Of a stretch of 64,000 nt of DNA, positions 8,736 through 18,285 are shown piece after piece. The notes under the pieces were generated by a model. That model saw only the letters and a program-made list of their open reading frames with translations, was not told the DNA's origin and made no database searches. Origin of the DNA: Candidatus Thorarchaeota archaeon (GTDB taxonomy: Archaea; Asgardarchaeota; Thorarchaeia; Thorarchaeales; Thorarchaeaceae); contig SDNP01000006.1 of assembly GCA_004524445.1 (NCBI GenBank), forward strand, positions 1-64,000, written 5' to 3'. Each line of letters starts with the position of its first letter. The stretch's first letter is position 1. The position numbers were made by a program, and so were the translations under genes.

Positions 8736-10631
8736 ATGAGTAAAGTTGTTGGCATAGATTTGGGTACGACAAATAGCGGCATAGCCTACATGGAAGGTGG
8801 GAAACCCACTATTATTCCAAATGCAGAGGGAAAGAGATTGACGCCTTCAGTTGTTGGCATAACCCAGAAAGGGGAAATTGTAGTTGGGGAACTGGCAAAG
8901 CGACAAGCGGTTTCCATGCCCGAACGAACCATACGATCCATTAAGCGAAAGATGGGTCAAGACTACACAGTTAAAATAGACGAAAAGGAATACACCCCTC
9001 AAGAAATTTCTGCCATGATTCTGACCAAATTGAAGAATGATGCGGAGTCATTCCTTGGGGAGGAAATAAAGCAGGCTGTAATTACCGTTCCTGCATATTT
9101 CAATGATAGTCAGCGACAAGCCACAAAGGATGCAGGCAAAATTGCAGGATTAGAAGTTCTTAGAATTGTCAACGAGCCAACAGCATCAACCTTGGCATAT
9201 GGCTTAGAAAAGGGTGAGGAGCTCAAGGTACTGGTGTATGATTTGGGTGGTGGGACTTTCGATGTTTCAATTCTCGACATTGGAGAAGATGTCTATGAGG
9301 TACTATCAACAAGTGGCAATACTCAGCTCGGCGGAGATGACTGGGACCAGCGGATAATCGATTGGGTTGTGAAGCAGTTTGAGAATGAAACTGGAATCGA
9401 TATAACCAAGGATCTATCAGCCATGCAACGGATCCGAGATGCTGCAGAGCAAGCGAAGATTGAGCTCTCGACAGTCAAGGAAACCAACATCAATTTGCCG
9501 TATATCACCGCGGATGAGTCTGGTCCTAAGAATATTGACCTGGACCTAACTCGATCAAAATTCGAGCAGATGACAGAGGACTTGGTGCAATCCACAATCG
9601 GTCCCATTAGACAGGCTCTGAGCGATGCAAAAATGGAGGCCGAAGATGTGGACAAAATCCTGCTTGTCGGGGGTGCGACACGCATGCCAATGGTACAAAA
9701 CACTGTCAGAGCCATCTTTGGTCAGGAGGGAGATAAGAGCATCAATCCTGATGAATGCGTAGCAATAGGTGCCGCCGTTCAGGCAGGGGTTCTATCTGGA
9801 GAAACAAAAGACATTCTTCTGCTAGACGTGACTCCCTTGACCCTCGGAATTGAAACCCTTCATGGGGCGGTCACTCCCCTCATTGAAAGGAATACTACTG
9901 TCCCTACAAAGAAGAGCAAAGTATTCACGACAGCTGCAGATAATCAAACCGCGGTAGAGATTCATGTTGTGCAGGGCGAGAGACCAATGGCAGAGCAAAA
10001 TACCACTTTAGGTAGGTTTCAGCTTGTGGGTATTCCCCCAGCACCGAGAGGGGTGCCTCAAGTAGAGGTTACATTTGATATCAATGCAGATGGCATTGTA
10101 AATGTGACAGCAAAGGACAAGGCAACCGGCAATGAGCAGTCCATTACCATCACTGCTACCACTAATCTAACAGATGAAGATGTTGAGCAGATGGTTAAAG
10201 AAGCAGAGAAATATGCTGAAGAAGATGCCAAAAGAAAAGCCCAGATTGAAATGAAAAATAAAGCTGACGGTATGATATACCAGGGCGAGAAGCTCGTACG
10301 AGACTTGGGCGATAAAATTCCTGACGATCTTAAGAAAGAACTTGAAACCAAATCCAAAGCACTGCAAGATATGCTTGATGCAGAAGACTTTGAGAAAATG
10401 GAGTCAGCAACGGAAGATCTCCAGCAAGTTATCTTCAAGATTTCAGAGAAGGTCTATGGCGGTCAAGGACCTCAACAAGGTGGATTTGACCCAAGCCAAA
10501 TGGGATTTGATCCTTCTCAGATGGGTGCCACAGGTCATTCTGGCACGGCAGGTCAAGGAGGTCAAAGTCAGGGAAAGAAAGAGCCCGATGATGAAGATGT
10601 TGTCGATGTCGACTTTGAAGATTTAGATTAA
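8736..10631 (+). CDS. dnaK: Molecular chaperone DnaK (Hsp70)
   Basis: A full-length 631-residue Hsp70. The ATPase domain shows GIDLGTTNS at the N-terminus, [10 protein letters not shown] near residue 170 and [10 protein letters not shown] near residue 310. The substrate-binding domain follows the conserved linker region [11 protein letters not shown]. The lid is Lys/Glu-rich and the tail is Gly/Gln/Asp-rich. The tail contains a short tandem repeat (GFDPSQM twice) and ends in an acidic DVDFEDLD motif related to the EEVD-like ends of bacterial DnaK. It acts in the cytoplasm with the GrpE and DnaJ encoded on either side. Confidence 0.98.
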   Translation: MSKVVGIDLGTTNSGIAYMEGGKPTIIPNAEGKRLTPSVVGITQKGEIVVGELAKRQAVSMPERTIRSIKRKMGQDYTVKIDEKEYTPQEISAMILTKLKNDAESFLGEEIKQAVITVPAYFNDSQRQATKDAGKIAGLEVLRIVNEPTASTLAYGLEKGEELKVLVYDLGGGTFDVSILDIGEDVYEVLSTSGNTQLGGDDWDQRIIDWVVKQFENETGIDITKDLSAMQRIRDAAEQAKIELSTVKETNINLPYITADESGPKNIDLDLTRSKFEQMTEDLVQSTIGPIRQALSDAKMEAEDVDKILLVGGATRMPMVQNTVRAIFGQEGDKSINPDECVAIGAAVQAGVLSGETKDILLLDVTPLTLGIETLHGAVTPLIERNTTVPTKKSKVFTTAADNQTAVEIHVVQGERPMAEQNTTLGRFQLVGIPPAPRGVPQVEVTFDINADGIVNVTAKDKATGNEQSITITATTNLTDEDVEQMVKEAEKYAEEDAKRKAQIEMKNKADGMIYQGEKLVRDLGDKIPDDLKKELETKSKALQDMLDAEDFEKMESATEDLQQVIFKISEKVYGGQGPQQGGFDPSQMGFDPSQMGATGHSGTAGQGGQSQGKKEPDDEDVVDVDFEDLD

Positions 10632-10651
10632 GCAGCTGATGGGTGAATCTC

Positions 10652-11683
10652 TTGGCTGAAGACGACTACTATGACATTCTTGGAGTTAACAAGAGTGCTT
10701 CACAGGATGAGATAAAGCGTGCGTATAGAAAGCTAGCCAAGAAGTACCACCCAGACCGAAATCCTGACAGTACAGCTGAAGAGCGGTTAAAGAAAATCAA
10801 TGAGGCATATGACGTCTTAAGTGACCCGGAGAAGCGAGCAAATTATGATAGATATGGTGCTGCGGATTTCCAAGGTATAAACATGAACGGATTCGGTTCC
10901 ATTTTTGATGAAATCTTCAAGGGCTTCGGTGGTTTTGGCTCTGGTTTTCAGCAGAGAAGTGGGCCGAAACGTGGGGAAAATCTAAGGATTTCCATAAATC
11001 TATCCTTTGAAGAGGCGTTTTTTGGAGCTGAAAAGGAAATTGCCTTTGAAAGAAGGATTGCTTGTGAAACCTGTAAGGGAAGTGGTGCGGCTCCAGGTAC
11101 ATCTCCAGTTCGCTGCAAGACTTGCGGTGGAAGAGGACAGGTGATGCGGTCAATGGGCGGCTTCATGACTGTGTCACAGACTTGTCCTCATTGTCAGGGT
11201 CTTGGCGAGGTCATCGAAACGCCCTGCAAACACTGCAAAGGCACGGGACTTCAAACGGAGAGATTGGAGGTCAAGATTCCTATTCCCGCTGGTGTGGAGG
11301 ATGGCATGGGGCAACGAATCCGCGGCCATGGAAACGCAGGTCCGAGGGGAGGTCCTCATGGGGATCTTATTGTTATGTTCAATGTTGAGCCTCATGAAAA
11401 ATTTGTACGGCGAGGTCTGCATGTATATCTCGAACAAGACATTCCATTCTCAGTTGCTGTGTTAGGCGGTGAAGTTGAGGTCCCTACGATGCATGGGGCA
11501 TCAAAAATGAAGATAAAAGCCGGTACTGAAGGTGGTACCGTCCTCCGCATGAAGGGAAAGGGAGTTCACGCAGATGATGGCAGAAAGGGCGATCAACTGG
11601 TGCGTGTCAACATCCACATTCCCGAGAAGCTCTCAAAGGCACAGAAAGAATACCTTGGCGAATTTGGAGAGGTATTCGGTTAG
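10652..11683 (+). CDS. dnaJ: Chaperone DnaJ (Hsp40, type I)
   Basis: About 343 residues with the full type I layout. The J domain carries the HPD motif in KKYHPDRNP, and a Gly/Phe-rich segment follows. The zinc domain has four CxxCxGxG repeats ([32 protein letters not shown]), and C-terminal substrate-binding domains come last. It stimulates DnaK ATPase and delivers clients. The TTG at 10652 is the likely start because GGGTGA ends 5 bases before it; a GTG at 10643 would add three residues. Last gene of the operon. The stop overlaps the convergent downstream gene by 4 bases. Confidence 0.97.
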   Translation: MAEDDYYDILGVNKSASQDEIKRAYRKLAKKYHPDRNPDSTAEERLKKINEAYDVLSDPEKRANYDRYGAADFQGINMNGFGSIFDEIFKGFGGFGSGFQQRSGPKRGENLRISINLSFEEAFFGAEKEIAFERRIACETCKGSGAAPGTSPVRCKTCGGRGQVMRSMGGFMTVSQTCPHCQGLGEVIETPCKHCKGTGLQTERLEVKIPIPAGVEDGMGQRIRGHGNAGPRGGPHGDLIVMFNVEPHEKFVRRGLHVYLEQDIPFSVAVLGGEVEVPTMHGASKMKIKAGTEGGTVLRMKGKGVHADDGRKGDQLVRVNIHIPEKLSKAQKEYLGEFGEVFG

Positions 11684-12300
11684 AAATCCAGAGGTTTGAC
11701 TATACATCCTCGCATTCTGAGCTCTGGAAATTTGTTAGTATTTGCAGGCTGTACAACCCATGCTGTATCTGCACCACGTCCTGTACCAGCTATCGTAACT
11801 ACATCGGCATCCACGGGAACCAGGCCCGCATCTGCTGCCATCAATGCTATCTCCGCGCAAACCTTAGTGCCCTGACCGAACGTTCGGTATACCACTGCGA
11901 AGAACTCGGCTGTAGTCCATGTACCAAACTGTTTTCGAATGCCTCTGTCAACGCCAGCGAATGCGTGTGTGCAGGTCAGAACCGAAGCTCCATTTTTCTC
12001 AATCTCTTTTCTGATTGACTCCTGCATTTCGTTTTCATTATCCATTACAAACCCGGTCTGGTGCGAAACAACGACGCATTTGTGATTGCTGAATTTCCTT
12101 GAAGCTGCTAAACCTGTATCTCCCTGAGTACTTGCAACAAGAACATGCTCAATTTCTGGATGCTCACTCAAAAACTCTTCAACATAATCGAGCGTTCTTT
12201 CAGTATGCTCAGGAGAGGCTTCTTTGAAGTAATGAGTTGTGAGTTTCATACTGAGTATGTCTTGAGTGGGCGTATTTAGAATTAATGCCTCAGGGTCCAT
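11680..12300 (-). CDS. Pyruvate-kinase C-terminal-domain-like protein
   Basis: About 206 residues with a stand-alone domain like the C-terminal alpha/beta domain of pyruvate kinase. Supporting features are the family opening [20 protein letters not shown], the nucleotide-type loop [21 protein letters not shown], and late [15 protein letters not shown]. Stand-alone versions are common in archaea and lack the catalytic barrel, so they are not pyruvate kinases. The true function is unknown. Starts at 12300 (just after the upstream stop), 12249 (closest to the usual family N-terminus) and 12363 are all possible. It follows the PadR/HAAS pair closely and may share their transcript. Confidence 0.7.
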   Translation of the reverse strand: MDPEALILNTPTQDILSMKLTTHYFKEASPEHTERTLDYVEEFLSEHPEIEHVLVASTQGDTGLAASRKFSNHKCVVVSHQTGFVMDNENEMQESIRKEIEKNGASVLTCTHAFAGVDRGIRKQFGTWTTAEFFAVVYRTFGQGTKVCAEIALMAADAGLVPVDADVVTIAGTGRGADTAWVVQPANTNKFPELRMRGCIVKPLDF

Positions 12301-12307
12301 TAGCTGC

Positions 12308-12751
12308 TCAAGAATCCTCTTTCTGCCATCTTCGGATAAGTGATTCTGCAAGGACAAATACAAAGAGAATAATCAGAGCAGGCCAGAAACCTATGCTGGT
12401 GCCTGGAATGGATGAAACAAACCAGGCGGCAATTATAATAACGATTACCGAGATCAGATAACGCAATACAGTCTTGATTATCTCTGACTTTTCAGGTTCA
12501 CGTTCCTCTATCTTGTGCGTTCTTTCGAACTCATCGGCGATTACTTGTGGTTCTCCCAAGTCCTCCAAAACCTCATGAGTGAGATGCATTCTACTTTCAG
12601 CAGGATGTCTGCTTGATTTGTCATTCAGCGACTCGTAGATATGCGCTCTCAAATCCTCTATCAGGTCCTCCGTTTCAAAAGTGTCAGGCAATTGGCTTCT
12701 CACATTTTTCAAATACTCTTCAATCATCCTATCACTCTCACTCTTACTCAT
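12308..12751 (-). CDS. HAAS-domain membrane protein paired with PadR
   Basis: 147 residues. The N-terminal 75 are helical and charged, with the pattern IEEYLKNVRSQLP and EDLIEDLRAHIYE typical of the HAAS/DUF1700 helical domain. Two transmembrane helices follow, separated by a short loop. In bacteria such proteins sit next to PadR regulators and are thought to act as their signalling partners at the membrane. Here the start codon overlaps the PadR stop (ATGA), which supports the same pairing. Confidence 0.75.
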   Translation of the reverse strand: MSKSESDRMIEEYLKNVRSQLPDTFETEDLIEDLRAHIYESLNDKSSRHPAESRMHLTHEVLEDLGEPQVIADEFERTHKIEEREPEKSEIIKTVLRYLISVIVIIIAAWFVSSIPGTSIGFWPALIILFVFVLAESLIRRWQKEDS

Positions 12752-13188
12752 TCTTTCAACGCCTCCAACTTCTCGAAAATATCTTCCAATATCATAGTTA
12801 ATTGACGATATACCCGGTCTCCCTCTCCCGTAAGGACGTAGACTTTCCTGCTGGGCCCAGACTCTGATTTCTCTGTATGAACATTAACTAATCGTTCTTT
12901 CTTCAACCGATGCAAAATCGGATAGAGAGTCCCTTCTTTTACTTCTAGCAATCCATCAGTTCGTTCTTCCAATTTGCGGGCAATGCCATATCCATGTATT
13001 CCTTCTGTGTTTTTCTTGACTATTGCAAGGACTGCATATTGAAGAATTCCTCTTCTCATTTCCACCTTCCACGAGTCTTCGAAATTGGAACTCTTCTTCA
13101 CGGTCACAGTCCTCTTTCCACTTACAAACGATTCAATTCTATTGCTGTCCTTAAGTTTGTCTGTTTCAAATTTGAAATTGATTTTCAT
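12748..13188 (-). CDS. PadR-family transcriptional regulator
   Basis: 146 residues. The core begins around residue 44 with MRRGILQYAVLAIVK and contains HGYGIARKLEE and EGTLYPILHRLKK, the PadR winged-helix signatures. A C-terminal helix for dimerisation follows. Residues 1-43 are a basic extension; translation could instead start at ATG 13059, giving a standard short PadR. Translationally coupled to the HAAS protein. PadR proteins usually repress their own operon or a neighbouring transporter; no operator was identified. Confidence 0.9.
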   Translation of the reverse strand: MKINFKFETDKLKDSNRIESFVSGKRTVTVKKSSNFEDSWKVEMRRGILQYAVLAIVKKNTEGIHGYGIARKLEERTDGLLEVKEGTLYPILHRLKKERLVNVHTEKSESGPSRKVYVLTGEGDRVYRQLTMILEDIFEKLEALKE

Positions 13189-13315
13189 ATCAATAGAAAG
13201 CGGATCAGGAATTATGTCAATTTCTAGCCAGAAGGCATTATTTGATTTGCTTCAATCCGTGACCGACATGATTATCAATTGCTTATGCACAAGTTCTTGC
13301 CAGTAGGAGTTATCA

Positions 13316-14425
13316 ATGCTAGAAGAGAAAATATACCGCGAACGCATTGAAAAAACATTGAATATGATTTCAAGAGGGAAGTTTGACCTTGTAATCCTTA
13401 CTCCATCTCCGAATTTCCAGTATATTGCTGGGTTTAGCTATGAAATGCGCGAGCGTCTTGTTGCACTTATTCTAGAGCCTGATTCTGAACCTCGCCTATT
13501 AGTACCTTTTTTTGAGGCTAGCGAACATGCTGACAACACTTGGATTGAAGAGATAATAACTTGGAATGAGGACGAGAACCCCTACGAGGTTCTAAGGAAG
13601 TCGCTGAATTCTGACAAGCAGTCATACCGGCTATTGCTTGATGATGCTACTCCTATGTCTGTCTACTGGGCACTTCAGCAAGCATTCGGTGATTTCGAGA
13701 GGGTAGATTCCATTTCACCATTTTTCGAGCAAATGCGGATTAGGAAGTCCGAGATAGAGATAGGAAGAATCAAACAGGCTGGGAGAATTATCGATGAAGC
13801 CGTGACAAAGGCATTCAGTGAGATGGAGCTTGGTAAATCAGAGCTATATATGAAGCAGCTCATAGTCAACGAAATACTCGAATTGGGTGGGCAGCCGACC
13901 TTTTTTGCTGTTCAATTTGGTGAGCGAAGTGCAATGCCCCATGCTCGACCCGATAGAGTACAATTGACTAAGAATGAGATTGTTCTCATTGATTGTGGAT
14001 GTTCAATTGACGGATACAATACGGACATGACCAGGGTAGGCATTGCTGGAGAACCATCCGCTGAGATATGCAAGGTCTATGACCTTGTCCTGAATGCAGA
14101 GCAGATGGCCATAGAGAATTTGAAGGCTGGTATGCAGTGTGGTACTGCAGATGGAATTGCACGTAGAATCATCGATGAGAATGGTTATGGTGGATTCTTC
14201 ACACATCGCCTGGGGCACGGCATTGGATTAGAGGTACATGAGCCTCCCTACATAGTTCGCGGAAATAGTCGTGAATTAGAAACGGGTATGACTCATAGCG
14301 TGGAACCAGGAGTCTATCTCGAGGGCAATTTTGGCATCCGCATTGAAGACTTAGTATGCATTAGGGATGACGGTGCAGAGGTACTTACATACTCTCCCCG
14401 AGATTTATTTGAAATTCCTATCTGA
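13316..14425 (+). CDS. M24-family metallopeptidase (Xaa-Pro dipeptidase/aminopeptidase)
   Basis: 369 residues with an N-terminal creatinase-like domain and a C-terminal pita-bread metallopeptidase domain. The five metal ligands are visible: Asp in IDCGCSIDGYN, Asp in TDMTRVG, His in HRLGHGIGLEVHE, Glu in HSVEPGVY and Glu in RIEDLV. It should remove the residue before proline using two divalent metals in the cytoplasm. A GGAG with 7-base spacing supports the ATG. The product is the usual length for PepQ-type enzymes. Divergent from the PadR operon. Confidence 0.93.
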   Translation: MLEEKIYRERIEKTLNMISRGKFDLVILTPSPNFQYIAGFSYEMRERLVALILEPDSEPRLLVPFFEASEHADNTWIEEIITWNEDENPYEVLRKSLNSDKQSYRLLLDDATPMSVYWALQQAFGDFERVDSISPFFEQMRIRKSEIEIGRIKQAGRIIDEAVTKAFSEMELGKSELYMKQLIVNEILELGGQPTFFAVQFGERSAMPHARPDRVQLTKNEIVLIDCGCSIDGYNTDMTRVGIAGEPSAEICKVYDLVLNAEQMAIENLKAGMQCGTADGIARRIIDENGYGGFFTHRLGHGIGLEVHEPPYIVRGNSRELETGMTHSVEPGVYLEGNFGIRIEDLVCIRDDGAEVLTYSPRDLFEIPI

Positions 14426-14428
14426 GCT

Positions 14429-15022
14429 TCACTCATCTGACTCTTCTTGCTTGTCCTTTGACATTATCTCATCAAGTTTCTTCCTATCTTCTTCAGATAG
14501 ATTCTGCATTGCCTCTGCTGACTGTTGGAGCATTTGACCAAATATAATCGAATAGAGCCCCGGGAGGGCTGATACTGTTTCCACCCTCTCTTCGAATTCT
14601 TGTTCTGCTAATTCCTTTGCCTCTCGCAAAGCCTCTTTTGTGACTTCATCCTCTCCCACACCAGGACAGTTCTTATCCGATACGTAAAACTTCTCACCGT
14701 TGAACTCTAGGGGATATGTTCTGCACGATATCGGTCTCGAGTATCTAATCAAGCATCCATTTGAATCTTCATGGTAAAAGAAGCATGCAGTCTGTTGATC
14801 ATCCTTTTCTAGAGGCTTTCTTCTTGTTTCTAGCCGCATTGTATCCTTTTCATTGTCAGGTAAGGATAGGGCCACTCCATTCAATATATTTTGCAGGTGT
14901 CCTTGAGTTGTCCAGCGAGATATATCGCCTATGGTCACATTGACGTATGGGCGAATATGGCATGAACGAGTAGTACATTTTTGTTCAAGACACTTGAAAC
15001 TGTACTTTTTCTTATCACTCAT
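14429..15022 (-). CDS. YkgJ-family cysteine-cluster protein
   Basis: 197 residues. The N-terminal 110 contain spaced cysteines (KCLEQKC, SCHIRP, ACFFY, GCLIRYSRPISCRTYP, NCPG), matching the Zn/Fe-binding YkgJ/UPF0153 family, whose conserved core is CxxRPxxCRxYP-like. The C-terminal part is a long charged helix ending in a Lys/Glu/Asp tail. Function of the family is not established; metal binding is inferred from the cysteines. Convergent with the M24 peptidase gene, with 3 bases between stops. Confidence 0.75.
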   Translation of the reverse strand: MSDKKKYSFKCLEQKCTTRSCHIRPYVNVTIGDISRWTTQGHLQNILNGVALSLPDNEKDTMRLETRRKPLEKDDQQTACFFYHEDSNGCLIRYSRPISCRTYPLEFNGEKFYVSDKNCPGVGEDEVTKEALREAKELAEQEFEERVETVSALPGLYSIIFGQMLQQSAEAMQNLSEEDRKKLDEIMSKDKQEESDE

Positions 15023-15208
15023 TATTCTATTCCCTCACTTGAATCTGCTTTTTTTCCTTGTCGATATTCTATTAATGCTTTCGAAGGCTGATTTGAGATA
15101 ACGGGACTAGATGTTCGTCTGAGGATTTTTTTCATTGACGGCTTTTGGCTGAAAGTTGTAATAACCCGTCTTGAGAACAGGCTTTGGAGTACATCAAATG
15201 GCAACCAT

Positions 15209-15780
15209 GAATGGCATTGCAAAGACATTGAATACGTGCAACAGGAACTAAATACTGACTATGATGGAATGACTTCGGAAGAAGCAAAAGTGCGTTCTGA
15301 GAAGTAGGGTATAGCAATAGATACAGCAAGCTTGCACAAACCTGGATATATAAGAGATGATAGTTTAGATAATGAGCGGGCATCGATGTGGTGTTTACAT
15401 ACTCTGCTTCTGAGCTCTTATCCAATGTCATCCCACGACCTCAAGGAGTTCAACCCAGTGCCGTTTCTGGGAGGATAACGCTCCTCCGTAGAAGACTGTA
15501 CAACCTACAATGAACGATAAAACGAGTTGCAAGAAACAGATGGTACAAGTCCACTTAAGATGTTTCTCAATCCGTTCGCAGATCATATGGTCATCATCTT
15601 TTATGTTGCAATTAACTTCTCTGTGATTACGGCCCTTTTGCTTGATTCCCATGAGAAAGGAGGCTTGATTGATGCAATCGTTATCACAGTAATTGTGATC
15701 TTTAATTTTGTTTTTGGATTTGTTCAGGGGTATAAGTCGGAAAAAGCCCTCGAGGCGTTAGAAGAAATGGTGTTTCCAAA
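15209..15780 (+). pseudogene. Remnant of a P-type cation-transporting ATPase, N-terminal part, interrupted
   Basis: Codons from 15209 read EWHCKDIEYVQQELNTDYDG then MTSEEAKVRSEK, the cation-ATPase N-terminal domain, and end at TAG 15305-15307. In the same frame the sequence resumes at 15521 with NELQETDGTSPLKMFLNPF, then a membrane segment and DAIVITVIVIFNFVFGFVQG and KSEKALEALEEM. These match the next part of a Ca2+-ATPase-like pump. In intact relatives the two blocks are about ten residues apart. Here about 205 unrelated bases lie between them. Homology stops near 15780, and the phosphorylation (DKTGT) and hinge domains are absent. A decayed gene, not functional. Confidence 0.75.
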
Positions 15781-15884
15781 GGGCACTCCGAAAAGTGATG
15801 ATTTTTGGAAAGAGGTTGATTTCTGCGAATCAGTTCCTGATTATCTCATTCAGTTAGGGAACGGTACGAAGATGAGCGATTGGC

Positions 15885-16727
15885 CTAGCTCGGAAGCCTC
15901 TTTTCGAGCCAGTCCTCCATATCTTGGAGCACGCGCTCTTTGCCAATTTCTGTATGGAGCTCGTGGTAGAAGTCCTCATAGGAGAACCATGTCTTATCTG
16001 GAGAACCCAGGCGTTCATAGAATTCTCTGGTCTTTTCCGGGTCGACTAACTTATCATAACCTGCCTGTTGGATGAGCGAGGGTACTGTGATTTTTGGAGC
16101 TAGTCTATTAGCTCGATCTACCCCCCGCAGACACTCGATGCCCATTCGAGGAGTCACTTTGTCAAAGCGCAATGGGTCATTCTCATGATGTTTGACAACC
16201 TCAGGATCATGTGATAAGTATTCCAAATCGAGGTCGGTATCGATATATCGTTTAATATTGAGAATAGAGAGGATTTCACCTGCAATGCGCTTCCCTATTC
16301 CTATATCTAATGTCTGCGAAACAGCCGGACAAGAGAGCATCATTCCATCAATACTCTTTCCGTATTCTGCAGCATAGAGAATAACGATTAGGCCCCCTAA
16401 GGAATGCCCGAATGGAAAAACTAGATGCCTCGAATATTGGTCTCTAACTTGCATCACAACATTCTGCAAATCCTCAATATATTCGCTGAATTTCACAATA
16501 TGCCCTTTCCTACCAGGATAATGACCAAAACCTCTCATGTCCGGGGCAAACACAACAAAACCTCTCTCAGCGAAGTATTCTCCAATATTACGGAGATTCT
16601 GACCATGACTACTTAGTCCATGAACTGCAATGATTACGGCTCGAGCACTCTCATTATTCGTAGTCCAGACAGGCAGATGCATTCTAGTACCATCATATCC
16701 AATATATTGATTCTCATGATATTTCAT
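15885..16727 (-). CDS. Alpha/beta hydrolase, monoacylglycerol lipase/lysophospholipase-like
   Basis: 280 residues of the Hydrolase_4 type. The nucleophile Ser is in FGHSLGG, the acid is probably Asp in GYDKLVD, and the His is in FYHELHTE. The oxyanion region is VHGLSSHG. These enzymes cleave monoacylglycerols or lysophospholipids, and in archaea possibly imported lipids or esters. The ATG at 16727 is preferred to a GTG at 16736. Its 3' end abuts the degraded ATPase region. Confidence 0.9.
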   Translation of the reverse strand: MKYHENQYIGYDGTRMHLPVWTTNNESARAVIIAVHGLSSHGQNLRNIGEYFAERGFVVFAPDMRGFGHYPGRKGHIVKFSEYIEDLQNVVMQVRDQYSRHLVFPFGHSLGGLIVILYAAEYGKSIDGMMLSCPAVSQTLDIGIGKRIAGEILSILNIKRYIDTDLDLEYLSHDPEVVKHHENDPLRFDKVTPRMGIECLRGVDRANRLAPKITVPSLIQQAGYDKLVDPEKTREFYERLGSPDKTWFSYEDFYHELHTEIGKERVLQDMEDWLEKRLPS

Positions 16728-16858
16728 GGTATACACATAGGTACGGGTTAATCTAAGGGAATATTTGTGTTGGGGATATGATTGCCTGAAGTCTTCTAGA
16801 AACTAGGTATACGCTCTGCAATCAGACCTCAGGCCATTCAAATTTGCTATTTAAAGCA

Positions 16859-16891
16859 ACAAAAAAAGAAAACAGACCGGATACCCGGTCT
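16859..16891 (-). terminator. Hairpin plus T-run terminator after the 3-hydroxyacyl-CoA dehydrogenase gene
   Basis: A perfect 7-bp inverted repeat, AGACCGG/CCGGTCT with loop ATAC (16874-16891), starts 8 bases beyond the stop codon. On the minus strand it is followed by a T-rich run (A-rich on plus, 16859-16872). Confidence 0.8.
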
Positions 16892-16898
16892 TATGCTA

Positions 16899-17780
16899 TC
16901 AGAAAGTTAATGGCTCGGGTTTCTCACCTGAGTAATCGTAGAACCCCTTTCCTGCTTTCCTACCGACCCAACCAGCTCTCACCATTTTTCTCAGTAATGC
17001 AGGAGCTCGATATTTGCTGTCCTTGAATTCCTCAACGAAGTAATCAGAGATATACAACAAGGTATCCAAGCCCACGAAATCTGCAAGCGTGAGGGGGCCC
17101 ATTGGCCAATTCAAACCAAGTTTGATTGCCTTGTCCATATCCTCAACTGTCGCAACTCCTTCTTGAATGGCAAAAATAGCCTCATTGATTGCAGGCACCA
17201 GTAACCGATTTACTGCAAATCCAGGTGCTTCATTTACGAGGACGGTTTCCTTACCAAGCTTCTCCGAAACTTGTTCAATGGCATCTACAGTTTCGTCACT
17301 GGTTGCTGCGCCCTTGATAATCTCAACTAGCTTCATCACTGGCACCGGGTTGAAGAAATGCATACCAACAAATCTCTCAGGTGTCTTTGTAACTGAAGCC
17401 ATCTGTGTAATGCTGATGCTTGAAGTATTTGATGCTAGAATAGCATGTTCAGGTGCTTTCTCATCAACTTCCTTCCATGTCTTGAGTTTCAAATCGACAA
17501 TCTCTGGGACTGCCTCAATCACCAAGTCAGCATCCTTCACGGCATCATCCAAAGAAAGCGTCCCTTCTACGCGGCCCACGGTCTCTTCTACTTCTTCTTC
17601 GGTAATCTTTCCCTTCTTCAAACCTCGTTCAAGGTTCTTCCTTATCGTGTCCATGGCCTTGTCGATGAACTTCTGTTCAATGTCACGCATCTTGACTTGA
17701 TACCCTGCTTGAGCACAGACATGAGCGATCCCATTGCCCATCTGACCTGCACCAAGGACTGCTATTTTCTTGATCTCCAT
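16899..17780 (-). CDS. 3-hydroxyacyl-CoA (3-hydroxybutyryl-CoA) dehydrogenase
   Basis: 293 residues, the length of short single-domain 3-hydroxybutyryl-CoA dehydrogenases. It has the NAD-binding motif VLGAGQMGNGIA, SNTSSISI, the catalytic region GMHFFNPVPVMKLVE with its His, and the late APGFAVNRLL and NWPMGPLTLADFVGLD. It oxidises (S)-3-hydroxyacyl-CoA with NAD in the cytoplasm, as part of beta-oxidation or butyrate-type metabolism. The ATG at 17780 has GAGGATGAG just upstream. An open frame continues 24 codons further but lacks family similarity. Single gene with its own terminator. Confidence 0.95.
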   Translation of the reverse strand: MEIKKIAVLGAGQMGNGIAHVCAQAGYQVKMRDIEQKFIDKAMDTIRKNLERGLKKGKITEEEVEETVGRVEGTLSLDDAVKDADLVIEAVPEIVDLKLKTWKEVDEKAPEHAILASNTSSISITQMASVTKTPERFVGMHFFNPVPVMKLVEIIKGAATSDETVDAIEQVSEKLGKETVLVNEAPGFAVNRLLVPAINEAIFAIQEGVATVEDMDKAIKLGLNWPMGPLTLADFVGLDTLLYISDYFVEEFKDSKYRAPALLRKMVRAGWVGRKAGKGFYDYSGEKPEPLTF

Positions 17781-18285
17781 TATTCTCATCCTCACTTCTG
17801 TGTGTGAGTGACAACTGAAGCTGCAGAAGGGTATGTAATATGTTTGACGCATTATACCGTACTTGGATTCCTCGCAGAATTAGTCACAAATTGTGTCTAC
17901 ATTCTGTGACCCTCTGTTGTGGCTCTGCATTATATACCTCTGTGAGCAGGTGCCTTTGTGAATATCGATGCCAATGAGTCAAATCACATCAATAATTTCC
18001 AAGAACACGAAACATACCAAGATGCAGTCAACTCGCGCGCTCGCATTTGCGTATTCTACGACCATACGCTGATTACACCAGTTTCAAGGATGCAGCGTCA
18101 ATGTATTCAGTTAGTGCTCACAAGACTGGTCACTTTGTCCCATTAATAGAATATGGGCTGACCATTCAATATTACTTTGAGATGAATATGATGGATGCCA
18201 GTAAGCAGACAATAAAGGGAAGCTCGCTAGCTGCAATTGGATCAAACGAAGCACATCAGATTATGGTCAATGCTTACCAATTTAA
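17781..18285. other. Intergenic stretch with a plus-strand TATA box and weak open frames
   Basis: A TATA-like ATTATATACC at about 17931-17940 lies roughly 25 bases before a GTG at 17958. That GTG opens a 62-codon frame (to 18146), so a leaderless short transcript is possible. A second, overlapping frame of similar character runs 18047-18304 into the MFS gene. Neither has a recognised domain. They could be two halves of one frameshifted gene or chance frames. Confidence 0.3.

Noticed and set aside
15780-16075. Continuation of the open frame after the ATPase relic to 16075
   Set aside because: Beyond about 15870 it runs antisense through the alpha/beta hydrolase gene and shows no ATPase similarity.
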